From positions 1,178,001 through 1,242,000 of the forward strand of contig JYIP02000003.1 of the NCBI GenBank assembly GCA_001051155.2: a stretch of 64,000 nt of DNA, written 5' to 3'. How positions within the stretch are numbered: position 1 is the first letter of the stretch; each line of letters begins with the position of its first letter. This document shows, piece after piece, positions 31,582 through 42,781 of the stretch. The position numbers and the translations under genes were made by a program. Origin of the DNA: Chrysoporthe austroafricana. Lineage: Eukaryota; Ascomycota; Sordariomycetes; Diaporthales; Cryphonectriaceae. The notes under the pieces were generated by a model. The model saw only the letters and a list, made by a program, of their open reading frames with translations, made no database searches and was not told where the DNA came from.

Positions 31582-32158
31582 ATGGCTAGCAAGGCCGAAG
31601 CTTCATCTACGCCGGTCATCTTGACCAAGGACTACATTCGGGACGCCTTCAAACATCTTGAAGAGGTTGATGATCTCGAGCGGCGGAACCAATTCTTCAA
31701 GAACTATATGGTAGAGGACGTCAAGTGGGAAATCACCGGGAATGGACACGAGCTGGCTGGCACTCGGTACAGCCTGGCCGATCACTCCTCGGCTTCCTTC
31801 ACAAAGCTAGGTGCGACATCTTGTCTTGCGATAGGTATTGACCTTTCCTGACAATACAATAGGAAAGATGCTAGTGAAGCCCATTAAATTCGTCGTGCGG
31901 AGTATCATCCTTGAGTCCGATACTAGGTGGGCCTGCGTCGAGTGCCAAGGATATGCCACACGTACCAACGGTAAGTTCATCGTACTTCAGCGGACATAAC
32001 GCGTTTTAATGCTTGGATTGACTGCTGACGCTGCGATAGGTGAGCCGTACAACAACGACTACGTGTGGCTGACAGAGTGGAACGATGAAGGGAAGATCTT
32101 CCATGTGCGGAGCTACCATGACACCAACCTCGCCGAGAAGGTTCTACACGAGACATAG
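31582..32158 (+). CDS. SnoaL/NTF2-like (ketosteroid-isomerase-fold) protein
   Basis: Exons 31582-31810, 31863-31970 and 32040-32158 give 151 aa, typical of this small alpha+beta cone fold. The phases fit at both introns (GTGCGA...AATAG and GTAAGT...GATAG). Visible features are an N-terminal helix (YIRDAFKHLEEVDDLERRNQFFKNYM), VKWEITGNGHELAGTRYS, and the strand pair ACVECQGYATRTNG / YNNDYVWLTEWNDEGKIFHVRSYHDT that ends the fold. The family includes polyketide cyclases, isomerases and many proteins of unknown role, so I do not name a reaction. No biosynthetic genes are adjacent. No signal peptide is seen; a cytosolic location is likely. Confidence 0.88.
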
Positions 32159-33292
32159 TGCATGAATCGCAGCCCCCCCCCCTGCGCTCGGGTCCAATCT
32201 TCCAGGGTCTGAAGGTGAAGTAAAACAGATACGACCGGTCGACAAGCTGATTCCGCACGCTCAACTTGAGAATTTTGTGGCGTTCATCCAATGGCGGAGT
32301 GGTCTTGACGTAGTTCATGTAACAGGCTTGAGTGTACGGAAACATCGCGATGAATGTTTCATTGACTTCAATTCGAGGGATTATCCTTGCCGAAGCAGGA
32401 TATTTTTAGCATCGTATTAAATCATTGTTTACATCATTGGCCTCAGCGTCGGTTGGATGTTGCACTGGGTTGGGTGTCCGCATTGATGGTGCCGATAAAA
32501 CGAGCCAGCGATCTCATGGCCCATAGATTTGCGCCAGCGATGATCATACAATGCGTCTCCTCCAGAAACGATCCTCACATCCTTTGCATAGCCCTTAAGA
32601 TCTGTTTTTATGCTTCTCGCTAACCCATTGTCGTCAACGCCATTCCGCTTCAGATTCTCCGGGCTAGCAGCGCTCAATGGCATCAAGGAGTATGCCTGTT
32701 TATGCGCTTGGTTCCGAACCGGGGGGGGGCATGGAAGCATGTTTCTTAAATGAGGCTCTTTCCCTTCCATTGAGGAAGGCATCATAATTACCTAGATATT
32801 CTGGGCCTACAGTCATGAATGACGGTCACATCTCAATCAATGCAGCTTAGCTCACCACACGTTCAATGATGTGGATGATTTTTTCATCGTTGCCTTTCGG
32901 CTTACTCAACATCGATGGATACCAGCTAATCGAAGTAGAACATTGCTGCCACGATATGCAATTTGAATATCTTCAACTAAGGATGCATCATTCTAAGAAG
33001 TGTGCTTCGAGGACTTGCCGCAACGTATCTGGGGTCTCTGGGAACTCTCGTGAACTTGGAAAGAGGGTACAATTCTCTAGATCACTGGTCAAACATCGTA
33101 CTTGAACCAGGTTTCTGGTGCGTGATAGTAGGCATATGGAAGTATTGATTTGAATAGTAAATGTCTCATTTGCAGTCGTGAAGGGAACTAAGCCACCTCG
33201 CGCAGGTCTTCCTCTCCCCCGAGTCTACTCGATCTGACTGTCCAAGAAAGTAATTGAGGTACAACTGCCACCCTGTCCAGAGAGCGGTGAGC
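32159..33292. other. Intergenic region between converging genes
   Basis: C-run just after the SnoaL-like stop (about 32170-32180) and a G-run near 32720. Minus-strand ORF 32429-32785 has no recognisable family. No supported gene. Confidence 0.55.
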
Positions 33293-34393
33293 TTAGTTCT
33301 GAGTGTCTTGAGCATAGTCGACGCCGACGTTGACAATCCTCTTGCGAAGACTATCGCGAGCCTCGCGCTTATTGTTCTTGCCGTTGCCCTTCGCTTGGTT
33401 GTTCTTTCCATTTCCAGCCTTTCCATTGCCTTTCGCCTTGCCGTTGTTGTTGTTGTTGGTGGTGGTAGTAGCATCCGTAGCGGCTGCGGCACTCGCGCTG
33501 GCGGCCTTCGTCTGCAATTCCGCGGTATCGGATTGCACAACTGCGGAATCGGCGTCAAGAATAGCCTGAGCTATATTGGCGCTCTGTGCATTGTCGTTGG
33601 CAGCAGCCTCATCGTTACCCGCGATCGCCGCGGGGAGATCTTGCTGGTTATGCTGTATCTGATCCATAACATCCGCGAGCGTTGCAGCGGTAGTGATGTT
33701 GGATGGCGAGTTATCGCCCGGAAGAGCCGTGACGTCGGTCTGCTGAACGGCAACGCACCCGCCGAAGTCCGCGGCGTTCCGGCATCGTACAGTGCAGACG
33801 TTGCCCTGGGACGCTAAAGAGAATGTTAGGTGTACTGGACGACAAAATCAAGGGAGTCATATTCCACTCACATCCTTGGCATGCCATGTCTGCGGGCATA
33901 GTGACCGTCAAGGTCGTCTCGCCGGTACCCGATGTGGCGTCTTGCGCAACATTCAAAGCCGTCTGTCCAGTGGCGAGCGAGTTGCCTGTCTGGTCCATGT
34001 CACAGGTAAACGGACCGGTGCCGTTGGCATTACGCTGGTCCACTGTGATCTTCACCTTGCTTCCTTTGGTCACTTTGGTGACATTTCCAGCAGCCAGTGC
34101 ATCTTCAGTGTTTGCACCAATGTCGATATTGCCTCCTACGAACGTGCGTCCGCACTCGTTGACGACGTTGGCAGAAATCTCAGCGTCGGAGATGAAGTTG
34201 GCATCGTTTGGGTTGCTTGAGTCGACTAGTGACTGTGAGTCCAGATGTAATAAGCGACCAATATGCCCGGGTGGTACGCACCTAGAAGTCCCAAACTGGT
34301 CCCTGAATCACCAACAGCCTTGACGACGACACCTTGGCCACGCACCATGCCGATCATGGCCGCGCCGAAGAGGGTGCGAATTGCAGAAGGCAT
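33293..34393 (-). CDS. Egh16/GAS-like secreted protein (DUF3129)
   Basis: Secreted fungal proteins of this family are often induced during plant infection (Egh16 of powdery mildew, GAS1/GAS2 of rice blast). Exons 34282-34393, 33872-34225 and 33813 down to 33293 give 328 aa with GT-AG introns in phase. Residues 1-19 act as a signal peptide. The family core follows: VKAVGDSGTSLGLLV, ISANVVNECGRTFVGGNIDIG, KVTKGSKVKITVDQ, GPFTCDMD, TLTVTMPADMACQG and GNVCTVRCRNAADFGGCVAVQQTD with conserved cysteines. After the core comes an Ala/Gln-rich linker, then a Gly/Asn/Lys-rich stretch (NGKAKGNGKAGNGKNN) and dibasic KR pairs near the end, possible Kex2 sites. A TATA box lies about 200 bases upstream. The role in this organism is inferred from the family. 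Confidence 0.9.
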
Positions 34394-34591
34394 CTTGGCT
34401 TGTAGCTCAATTTCAAGATATTACAAACACGCAAATAAAAAGAAAATGGTTCGAAAGATATGACAGACCTGCTGGCGAACGAGAAAAAAAAAGACGACAG
34501 TGCAGAAAATTCGGAGACAAGAGAAGAGAAATCGCGTCGGTTGCCCAGAGGTGGCTACCCGCTCATATTCTCCATGCTTGTATGGAGCCTG

Positions 34592-34597
34592 TATATA
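34592..34597 (-). promoter_or_regulatory. TATA box of the Egh16-like gene
   Basis: TATATA within CTATATACA on the minus strand, about 200 bases upstream of the ATG at 34393. Confidence 0.45.
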
Positions 34598-34840
34598 GCA
34601 CCCGAGTTTGCGTATAAGGTTAAAGCAAGCAGATTGTGTCAAGATGTTCTGCATCGAACCATATGGATCCCTGCGAAAATCGTCTGCAACAGGCGCCGTC
34701 GCAAATCATCCGCACATGATGCCCCTGAGTGGGCCCTGCGCCGCAAGGGTGGATACGCCAGCCGTGCGTCTGAAGAACGCGGTTTGTTCTTGACAAGCAT
34801 CTGTGCATGATTCGAAAACAGTTGGAAACAACATGAAAAT

Positions 34841-34851
34841 CTCGAGACGAG
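34841..34851. promoter_or_regulatory. Partial copy of the CTCG-AGA-CGAG palindrome
   Basis: CTCGAGACGAG, the inner 11 bases of the element found three times at 7.2-8.8 kb, 450 bases upstream of the Egh16-like start. The outer C/G pair is missing. Confidence 0.3.
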
Positions 34852-36670
34852 CCGAAAACTCGCAAGGCGGATCCGCTCTGCTTTTATCAGGTGCTGCGGT
34901 TTCGTGAGATTGTGGTTCTCTGCCGCAGACGCAGCCAGCTCAAACACGCGGAATGAGGAAATGCCAGTGATGATTAGTATTCCCGCTCGAAAGCCGATGC
35001 AGGTGATTTATTCGAGTCTCAATCATGACTCGGTAGAAGAAGCCAAAAGCTGTGATCAACCTGTCTTGTTCTCGTGTTGAGCCTTCTCTCGTCGTCTTGT
35101 GCCGCCATCTCGTCCGGATAGTCGCATCTGTCCAGCTTGAAGCATTGACACCGAGGAGAAGCAGACAGCCGGAAATATAGGATGTTTCATAAATTTCTAT
35201 CAGACGGAAAAACCCGTAACATCTAGGGCATGTCATTCGGTCATCCCAAACTTCGGCAGAGCTTATACTGGCAGGGATGAAGTGACGTATTGAAGGAAAT
35301 CTCAGAAGAACGCATCGTGTCCATTGTATCTAATACAGAATTTTACTGTCTATCGCATGGATATTCGTCATAAACTAATTCATATCTACAAGAAAGATCT
35401 TTACATCTCCATGACTATTGTCGATGCATTATATAGATGCGTAATTATTACCAGCTGCTCGACTTGCATTCAACATGCAGATCTGATAGAATATGCAATA
35501 CCCTCCTTTGGGCCTTGTGGGCATGCTGGTCAACTGCATTATCATCCAATATACTATGGATGCTGTAGTGGAGCGTAAAATGTGGTGTTCCTGAGGATCT
35601 ACCCAGGTAGTGTCTCTAATAAGGTTGGAATGGTCCAGTTGAGTGCTACCAAGGGCCATCTAGGTACACACATGTCTACCTATGGCATGACCACAAAACA
35701 AGGACACTGAGATAGCATTCAGCAGACTCTAGAAATGTTCCAACACTAGAGACCTCCTATGGATGATCGACTTAGACATACAATATACATGACATATTCC
35801 AACTTCGCCGTGTAGAAAGATGCGTTCCGAGGAGTTTTTCTTCCACGTCCTGGACAAAAGCCATGCTCGGGTGTTCCGGAGAGAGGGGGGAGGCAATGTA
35901 TACACGTGATAGCCTCCAATGATTTGGTAAAAGCCTTTAGTACCATAGTAACTCTATGAAATTCATCATATGAGTGTGGTAAGGTGGCATTGGAACTTGA
36001 ACCTCAGTTATCTGACTGGTCGCATTAGACCCAGCCCCATTGCCGCACGTTCTGCAGCAGCCAGAGACGCCCAGGGGTCCGGGTTTGGCTTGCCGCTGCT
36101 GCGAAATACCCCTGGTCCCACTCGAGTTTCCACCACGCAGTCTCCTGTGCAATGCGCACCATGGTACATCTTGACAGAGGGAGGCAAGAAGGCAAAAAAA
36201 ATGAGAAGAATGTGAAATGGGTAGCTCACTATAGTGTGCGCTGCCATCAAGCAATAGCACAATGCTGTCTACTATGGTATAAGCCGCTGGTGTCGTGGTG
36301 TTCCACATAGAACTCTTAGGTAACCTGCAGGCCTTGCGTAGGCGCACGAAGCCCGTCATCAGGGCGGACCCGCATGATATCATCGTTGCTAGATCACGAC
36401 CATTACAGGTATTTGATGTGCAGACACATTTCATGGCAATTTATCCTTGCCCACTGTAATGATGTGATGTCAGAATCTAGGATCTTGTAGCTGTACAACG
36501 GTGATGACTTCAGAGCTTTTTATGTAGTAATATTTAACATTCCTTGTTCACACGTCTTGCTAAAGGGCTGTACGCTATCGTCCCTCTAAACCCTCGGAAC
36601 ACAAGCTCATTGCTATCACATTGCAAACTATTGTACAGTACAAGTAAATCTACAATTGTCAAGTTCAAGC

Positions 36671-37723
36671 ATGGATCTGGTAACAAAGATCAAGGACGCG
36701 GTCGTCCCAGACCTCAACAACATCCCGCAGACCTACTCCGCTGAGCCGGAGAGTGACATCCCGGGAGCATTCCCTGACGTTGAAGACGAGACGACTGCTC
36801 GTGAGCCTGAGAGCGAGCACAAGACATCCCAAGGCCATAAACACCAAGACTCAGCGGTTGATGTTGACGACACCTCCCGATTTAGGAGCCACGACACAAG
36901 CCTGCCGGACACAGCATCTGTCCCGCCAGCTTCAAGCTCAGATGGTGACAGGGTCCAAGAAGCGGCACCAAGGCTGGACGACTCGGCCCCTCTGGGCGAC
37001 GATGCACCGTCATCCCTGCTGCAGAGGAGCCCAGGCGACTTCAGTCCTCACCCGGATGTTGGGACTGGGAACAGCGGCGACGCTATGACCAAGGTTGAGG
37101 AAGTCAAGCCTAAACACCTAGGTAACGAAGGCAAAGTGCTGAGGACGAAGTGCCCCTCAGACGTCGGCACTAGTGGTAGGGGTGATGAAATGACTTCGAC
37201 TGAGGAAGCCGGGCCTCAGCATCTGGACCAAGAGGGCATTAATGCACCTGCCGAGCCAGCAGAGCCAGGCAGCTCGGCTTACCGAAGCATTCCAGCTATT
37301 GTTCAAAGCCGGGAGGCTGCTCACAAGCGGACGCAGGGCAGCGATGCTGGCGTCGCAGCTGAATCGGGTGGCGGCACCTACGAGGGCGTACTCAAGGCTC
37401 TTTCTGACATTAGCGGAGGCGCGCTCCCTCAGCAGAGGGATACAGCGTCTGAGGCAAGAACTGCGTTCAGTGGCGGCATTCACAATGGTGTTCTTGGGGC
37501 CGAATCCGATGATCCGCTGGGGGAACGAAGTGGCAGCCCGCACGAGCGCTCAACGCAGTACCGTAAGGGCGATGTACAGAACGTTATTTCTGGAGTCAGC
37601 CAGTCTGGTCTGGGCCAGGGAGGTGTTCACAACGGTGTCGTTGGGCTTGGCTCACAGGAAGAAGAGGCAATTCGTCGTCATAGTGCGGATAACCAAGGGC
37701 AGGAACAGAAGGACGAATCTTGA
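36671..37723 (+). CDS. Disordered protein with GG(I/V)HNGV(L/V)G motifs
   Basis: Single exon, 350 aa; start MDLVTKIKDAVVPDLNNIPQ. Function unknown. The N-terminal 20 residues could form an amphipathic helix. The remainder is rich in Asp, Glu, Ser, Pro and Gly and is probably disordered. The C-terminal third carries recurring short motifs: GGGTYEGVLKALSD, GGIHNGVLGAESDD, GDVQNVISGVSQSG and GGVHNGVVGLGSQEEE. No signal peptide, membrane segment or cysteine pattern is present. Spaced glycine/HNGV motifs suggest a short interaction or self-assembly motif, but I cannot name a family. Confidence 0.7.
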   Translation: MDLVTKIKDAVVPDLNNIPQTYSAEPESDIPGAFPDVEDETTAREPESEHKTSQGHKHQDSAVDVDDTSRFRSHDTSLPDTASVPPASSSDGDRVQEAAPRLDDSAPLGDDAPSSLLQRSPGDFSPHPDVGTGNSGDAMTKVEEVKPKHLGNEGKVLRTKCPSDVGTSGRGDEMTSTEEAGPQHLDQEGINAPAEPAEPGSSAYRSIPAIVQSREAAHKRTQGSDAGVAAESGGGTYEGVLKALSDISGGALPQQRDTASEARTAFSGGIHNGVLGAESDDPLGERSGSPHERSTQYRKGDVQNVISGVSQSGLGQGGVHNGVVGLGSQEEEAIRRHSADNQGQEQKDES

Positions 37724-38416
37724 GTCTGCCACGGCGTGTCACTTGGCAGCTGGCATAATGACCCATGTGGACAAGACCTAGGTAAACGAGATGTATCATG
37801 GTCATTCTCCTAAGCATATATTTTTTTTTAGAAGCATAGCGAAATTCGAAGGTCATCATAATTACGAACAATACTCGCTGAATAATCAAACATCCTGAAG
37901 CAAACCAAACATTGGCCGTCCTCCCACAATCACGAACTCAATCCCGTCCCCTGAGCTAGCGATGACGGCTACTCTCTCTAACGCAGTTCCTCTGCGTGCT
38001 CCGATCGATAGTTTGCTCTTCGGTACCCCTCTTCGACCCGCACGAGACAATTCCTGGCATTCATACTGAGATGCGATCATGCGAATATGCTCTGACATCT
38101 GGACACCGACCTTAGGGCAGGCCTGCGATCGCGAATCATCTCTTACATCGTCACATGCGATCCCGGAATCACAATTTGTGCCAGAAGTCTCTCTGAGTTG
38201 TGCACGCAATGCTGTCGTGTCGAGGAGGCAAGTAGTTTTATGTTATTTCTTGTATTGGCTATTAAGGAGGAAACGCGCGCGCTGTCAACCTTCCGTCGGC
38301 CCGAGCCGGAACGAACATTTCCTTAATTCAAGTCAAAGCTGATAAGTCATAATTACATTAAGGTCCCGCCAAAACGCCACGCCACTATCCCAGGTCCTGC
38401 GTCTAGTGGGCTTGGA
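37724..38416. other. Intergenic region between converging genes
   Basis: T-run at about 37820-37830. No gene recognised. Confidence 0.6.
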
Positions 38417-39941
38417 TTATTTAGACTTTCCGTCCTTCTTCTCACCTCCATTCTTGTCATCCTTCTTACCACCTTCGCTCTTGTCCTTCTTCTCATCTCC
38501 GCTCTTGTCACCCTTCTTGTCCTCAGATTTATCTTCGTCGTTCTTGGAATCGTCACCGCTCTCATCTTTAGACTCCTTCTTGGGCTCGTCCTTAGACTTA
38601 TCTTTGCCCTCGTCTTTGCCATCATCTTCGGACTTATCCTTCCCCTCGTCTTTCGACTCCTTGCCATCATCCTTCTTGCCCTTCTTTTCGCCACTCTTCG
38701 GCTTCTTGGCCTCCTCCTTCTTTGCCTTCTCCTCCTCTTTCTTCTTCTTCTTCTCTTCCTCAGCCTTCTGCTTGTGGATCTTCTCCTTCTCCTCCGCCTC
38801 CTTCTTCTCCCACTCGTGTTGGGCCATCACATCAGGACCCTCCTTGTGAAACTTCTCCCGCAGGCCCGTCAGCCGCGGCCTATCCGCGCCGACCTTCTCG
38901 CGGCCGATTAAGCTGATGAGGAGCGCTGACCCGACGATGAAGGTCAGGACAAACCGGTAGGTCCCGTACCACTGCGGGGCCCAGCCCCGGGTGGTGGCGC
39001 GCGTGTCCGCAAAGTACATAAATGTGAAGGCAGCGAACTGAGCTGTCAGGGCGAACTGCACGGGGAGCATGACGGTGGGCCACGCGATCGCCGGTGCTAA
39101 GACGCCGAGACCGTAACGAAACTTGGTTCGGGCCGGGTTGGGCGTCTTCTCGGCATACTCAAGACCCTGTGAAGACACGTTAGCGCCCCATCTGAGGCGG
39201 TCTGAAGTGGATGCTGGAAAGAATGTGGGAGGGGGTTAAGGTGGCTCACCCAGTGGATAGCACCAAGGAACGAGATGATCACCGCGCCGTAGCCGACCTG
39301 GAGAGGCTCCAACAGATGGAGGTAGTGGGCCGCCTGCTCGTGGCTCATCATAATGTGGTTCAGGAACTGTGATTGTGAGGGCCAATCCGTGTTCAAATCC
39401 CAACTGCAGTAGACGGTTGCCAAGGACGTCGCAAAATAGGGTATGGTGCCGGCGAAGCCCAGCCGGTAGGACATGGGAGGGACACTCCTGAGGGCCACAG
39501 CCTCGGAGAGGCGGTTCTGGGAAAAGCGTGCTGTCAGCGGAAGTCTTCCCCTCTCCAACTCTAAACGAATGCATGTAGAAGACCACGTACCAGATCTCCC
39601 GCTAAGCCCTCTGACGTTGAGGCCTCGGCCAGCTTCTCGCCCGGGCCCTCGAAATGTCGGACGCTTGACTCGCTCGTTACGTGCTCTGGATCGCTCTCCA
39701 ACTTCTTATTCGCGACTTCCTTCTCGAACTTCACGTCCGGCTGGTTCTTGGCTGCAAACCAGGCTCGCTGTATGAGAGGCACGAGCTGTCTCGAGGGTGC
39801 TGGCGCAGACACCCTAGGGCGCCATGTCGTAGTGGATGCATGTCTCCGGGTCTGTGGTGTCGTTGCGGTGCCAATTGGCGCCACAGGTCTTGTTAGGCCT
39901 CGAGATGAGGCCTTCAAGAGTGGTCTCGTGCTTCGGAGCAT
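38417..39941 (-). CDS. Mitochondrial inner-membrane protein, DUF3429/TMEM69 type, with a charged tail
   Basis: Exons 39591-39941, 39250-39516 and 38417-39166 give 455 aa; all junctions are phase 0. The N-terminus (MLRSTRPLLKASSRGLTRPV) is an Arg/Ser-rich mitochondrial presequence. The membrane core spans about residues 118-285: PPMSYRLGFAGTIPYFATSL, LQVGYGAVIISFLGAIHWGLEYAEK, YGLGVLAPAIAWPTVMLP and YRFVLTFIVGSALLIS, fitting the DUF3429 pattern of several membrane helices. The family's molecular role is not established. The last 140 residues are almost only Lys, Glu, Asp, Gly and Ser (EKKGKKDDGKESKDEGKDK type), far beyond the usual family end; on the plus strand this appears as a 400-base pyrimidine-rich tract. 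Confidence 0.85.
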
Positions 39942-40960
39942 TATAATAGTCGTAGCGACACTGTTGTTGATTTTGTGTTGGGTCGGTCTCCGGAATTCGA
40001 TTTGGTATTAGAAACCTGAGCCGAGACCGCACGTCGAGGGGACTGGGAAAACCAACTACCGAGAACCAAGCCTATATGAACTTCCTCAAGACCAATTGTT
40101 CATGGGGCAATGCAGGCCCAGCATGGAGTACTTCCGGCATTTTTGGACGGCCAAAACTTGGAGTGATGCCTCCATAGCGCCCGATTTCATCACAGGCAGT
40201 TGCCAGAGCCGTTACACGCCCGTGACGTCAGGGGTTAGCTCCAGGTTCGGCGCTGGAACTGGGGACCCCCACACTTGCGTCATTCCACTGTAACTCCTGG
40301 TCCTGGCCCTTGGAGACGATCAATTCGATCCAGATCCCGTTTCGGCAATCTGATCATGGCATTGAGATGGTGATACCTTCGTCCAAGTGGAGCCCTGACC
40401 TTGCTGTGTTGGGGTCTTGTGCGAATTGTCGAGGATTCAGTCGATTTTGACTTACCTTCTATATCAGATAATGAATCTCGGCCTCACAATCATGACCCGG
40501 CGTTCACTTAGACATTGCAATTCAGTCCTGCTTGCTGTCTTGATCTTCAACCCTTTCTGATCCTTCTTGTGGATGGTTATCTTCTTCAATTCTTAGTTAG
40601 TGGTAAATGGCTTGTAGAAATTGAAGTAGTTTGCTTCTTGAGCTGATGTAATACTCTCACGTTCATAGAAATCGAGTTTATCAGAGCGTCGCTCGTCTCA
40701 CGTCACAGCTGGCGGTAGCCGGGGATCGATCCGGGCATCATGTGAGGAAATATCTCTGTGCCTTTGTCGAAAAAGACGAGGAATACTTCCAGAAGGTCGA
40801 ACGATGTCCCTCCGTGGCCTTGAGTTTCTGTCGCAAGGACTTGAAGAGCAATGCCAAATCAAAGAAACATGCGAGTTTGACCAAGTATCATGCTAGGGGT
40901 ATGTAGTGGAGATATTATGTACAAGAATTTTGGACGAGATGCGAAAGCGTCCAGGGCTTG
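39942..40960. other. Intergenic region
   Basis: Upstream of the DUF3429 gene and downstream of the P450. A GGATCGATCC palindrome at 40723-40732 was considered as a tRNA remnant and rejected. No gene seen. Confidence 0.6.
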
Positions 40961-42781
40961 TCATGCCTGCGTCTCCTTCGCAATCATCTTAATGAAGAGG
41001 TCTGAGCCCCTAATCGGCCCGTTCAACCCCAAAGAGAGAGTCTTGTTATCCAAGACAGGAAATGTCGGTTTCGTTTTCGTATCCCCCGTCTCCGCCAGTC
41101 TCATATCGAATCGGCGCAGCAGGATTGCAGCGGCGCTGAACACCTCCAGCTTGGCCAGCGTCCTCCCCGTGCAGTGCGTCTGGCCCCCACCGAATGGCCT
41201 GAAGGACGGATTCCGGGCCAAGTTCTTATTTTCGAGAAATCTCGTATGATCGAACTCAAAACAGTTCGGCCCCCACACGGTCTCATTGTGATGGAGCTGG
41301 CGGAAAGGGATGTAGGCCAGATTTCCCGGGCGAAGCTCTCTGCCTCCGATTACTGTCGTCTCATTGATCAGACGCATCGTGCCCGCGGCGTTCTTGTGGC
41401 GGAATATCTCGTTGAAGACTGCGTCGAGGACTGGGCAGTCTTTCTTGAAGTGCCTGGTGTTCAGGACCTCATCCTTCCAGGCTGCATCTGTCTCACGCTT
41501 CACCTCTTCCAGGAGAGCCGGGTTGTGCATCAGATGCGAGACGAGCCAGAAGAGAGCATTGTATTCATTCGACGTAGCACTAGGTGAAATGTCAATTCGG
41601 ACCCATAATCTGCGTACAATTGTCCAGATGCTTTGCTTACGCCCAGAAAACCATCAGAACGATGGCGGCCCGTGACTGCATGTCCAGCTCTGTGGCCTCC
41701 ATGCCGATCAAGACGTTTTTGATCAGAGGGTTTGCACCCTCATTATCAGCCAGTGGTCGCTGGACGAATGCTCGCATGGTCGTCATCATCCTGTCGTACG
41801 GCTTAGACACTGACGAGTAGCCAAAGAACTTCGGATATCGCATGACGACCTGCCATGCATGGTCATTGAACGCAAGCATGTGCTCGGCACAGTCGGCATC
41901 GACCTCGTGCAGGTGCGGCCCGAAGATGGACCGCACCGATGCCTCGACCATGGCATGACGGAGGAACGGGTATAGAGAGACCGCGCCATCGCGGCCCGCT
42001 GTGTAGTGGCCAACCCGCTCGGCACGGATGCTGTCCAGCAGGGAGTCTCTGAACAGGTCCGCCATCTCGTAGAGGGTCTGCGGCGTCATCAGGTGTCTCC
42101 TGAAGCTGTCCCGGATCCAATTGATCAGGGACTTGGGCTGGGCCTTCGGAGCATCGCCCTGCGGAAGGGTCTGCTCGCCTGGTTGCGGAGTGCGCCATGC
42201 ACGCCTGCTGCCCTCAGGGGTAACGCCGAAGGCGAGAAGGGTCTCTCGCAGGGTCGAGTCATGGTCGAGGGTGCTGGTCTTGTTGTTGAAGACCTGCGTG
42301 ACGTCCCCGGGCTGCGTGATGATGTACAGCTTTCTCCCCGGCAGCTGGACCGCGAAGGGTTCATGCGTTCGGCCTGTGTGGTTCCTGCGGACCGGATCAG
42401 CGGGTGCCCGAGACACAGCGGTGTGGTCGGCGCCTACAAGCCTCGCTCCATGAGCGCCACGGAGCCGAAGAAGAAAGAGTAGACATGGCCTGTGCCTGCA
42501 TGAGCATCCCAAGTTGTATCATCGGCTCAGGGAGTTGGGCGGGAGTTACCGAGAACTAGATTGTTGGTGAGGGTCAGCAGATCTTCAGCGCATTTGATCG
42601 ACGTGTGGAGGGTGGGGTTCTTCGTCTTACGAGGAATGTGATACGGTAGCTCTTTCGGCTGTGACGGCCAGAGAGACTGCCTGGCTGTGAAGGTCCACAG
42701 ACGCCACACGAACAACAGGCATCCTAGGACCAATGAAGCCTGCCCTGCTGGCGGAACATCGAGGAGGATTTCCAACAGCAT
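40961..42781 (-). CDS. Cytochrome P450 monooxygenase
   Basis: Haem-thiolate monooxygenase anchored in the endoplasmic reticulum. Exons 42631-42781, 42438-42495, 41641-42384 and 40961-41579 give 523 aa with consistent phases. An N-terminal membrane anchor (ASLVLGCLLFVWRLW) is followed by the proline hinge region PYHIPRTGHVYSF. Helix I reads VFWAATSNEYNA: the usual acid-Thr pair is replaced by Asn-Glu-Tyr-Asn, as in sterol 7-alpha-hydroxylase/prostacyclin-synthase-like P450s. The helix K motif is EIFR (375-378), and the haem loop FRPFGGGQTHCTGRTLA has ligand Cys454. No partner biosynthetic gene is adjacent. The substrate is unknown; a sterol- or lipid-like one is suggested only by the helix I and haem-loop style. 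Confidence 0.92.

Larger units (their letters stand above)
34394..36670. other. Intergenic region
   Basis: Leader and promoter of the Egh16-like gene at the left, including the TATA box and a partial palindrome, then about 1.8 kb with no supported gene. Minus-strand ORF 35937-36434 has no recognisable family and no clear exon structure. Confidence 0.5.

Noticed and set aside
40711..40740. tRNA-like T-arm (GGATCGATCC with GC-rich flanks)
   Set aside because: The arms are not complementary in a T-stem register and no matching acceptor stem or A box is nearby.
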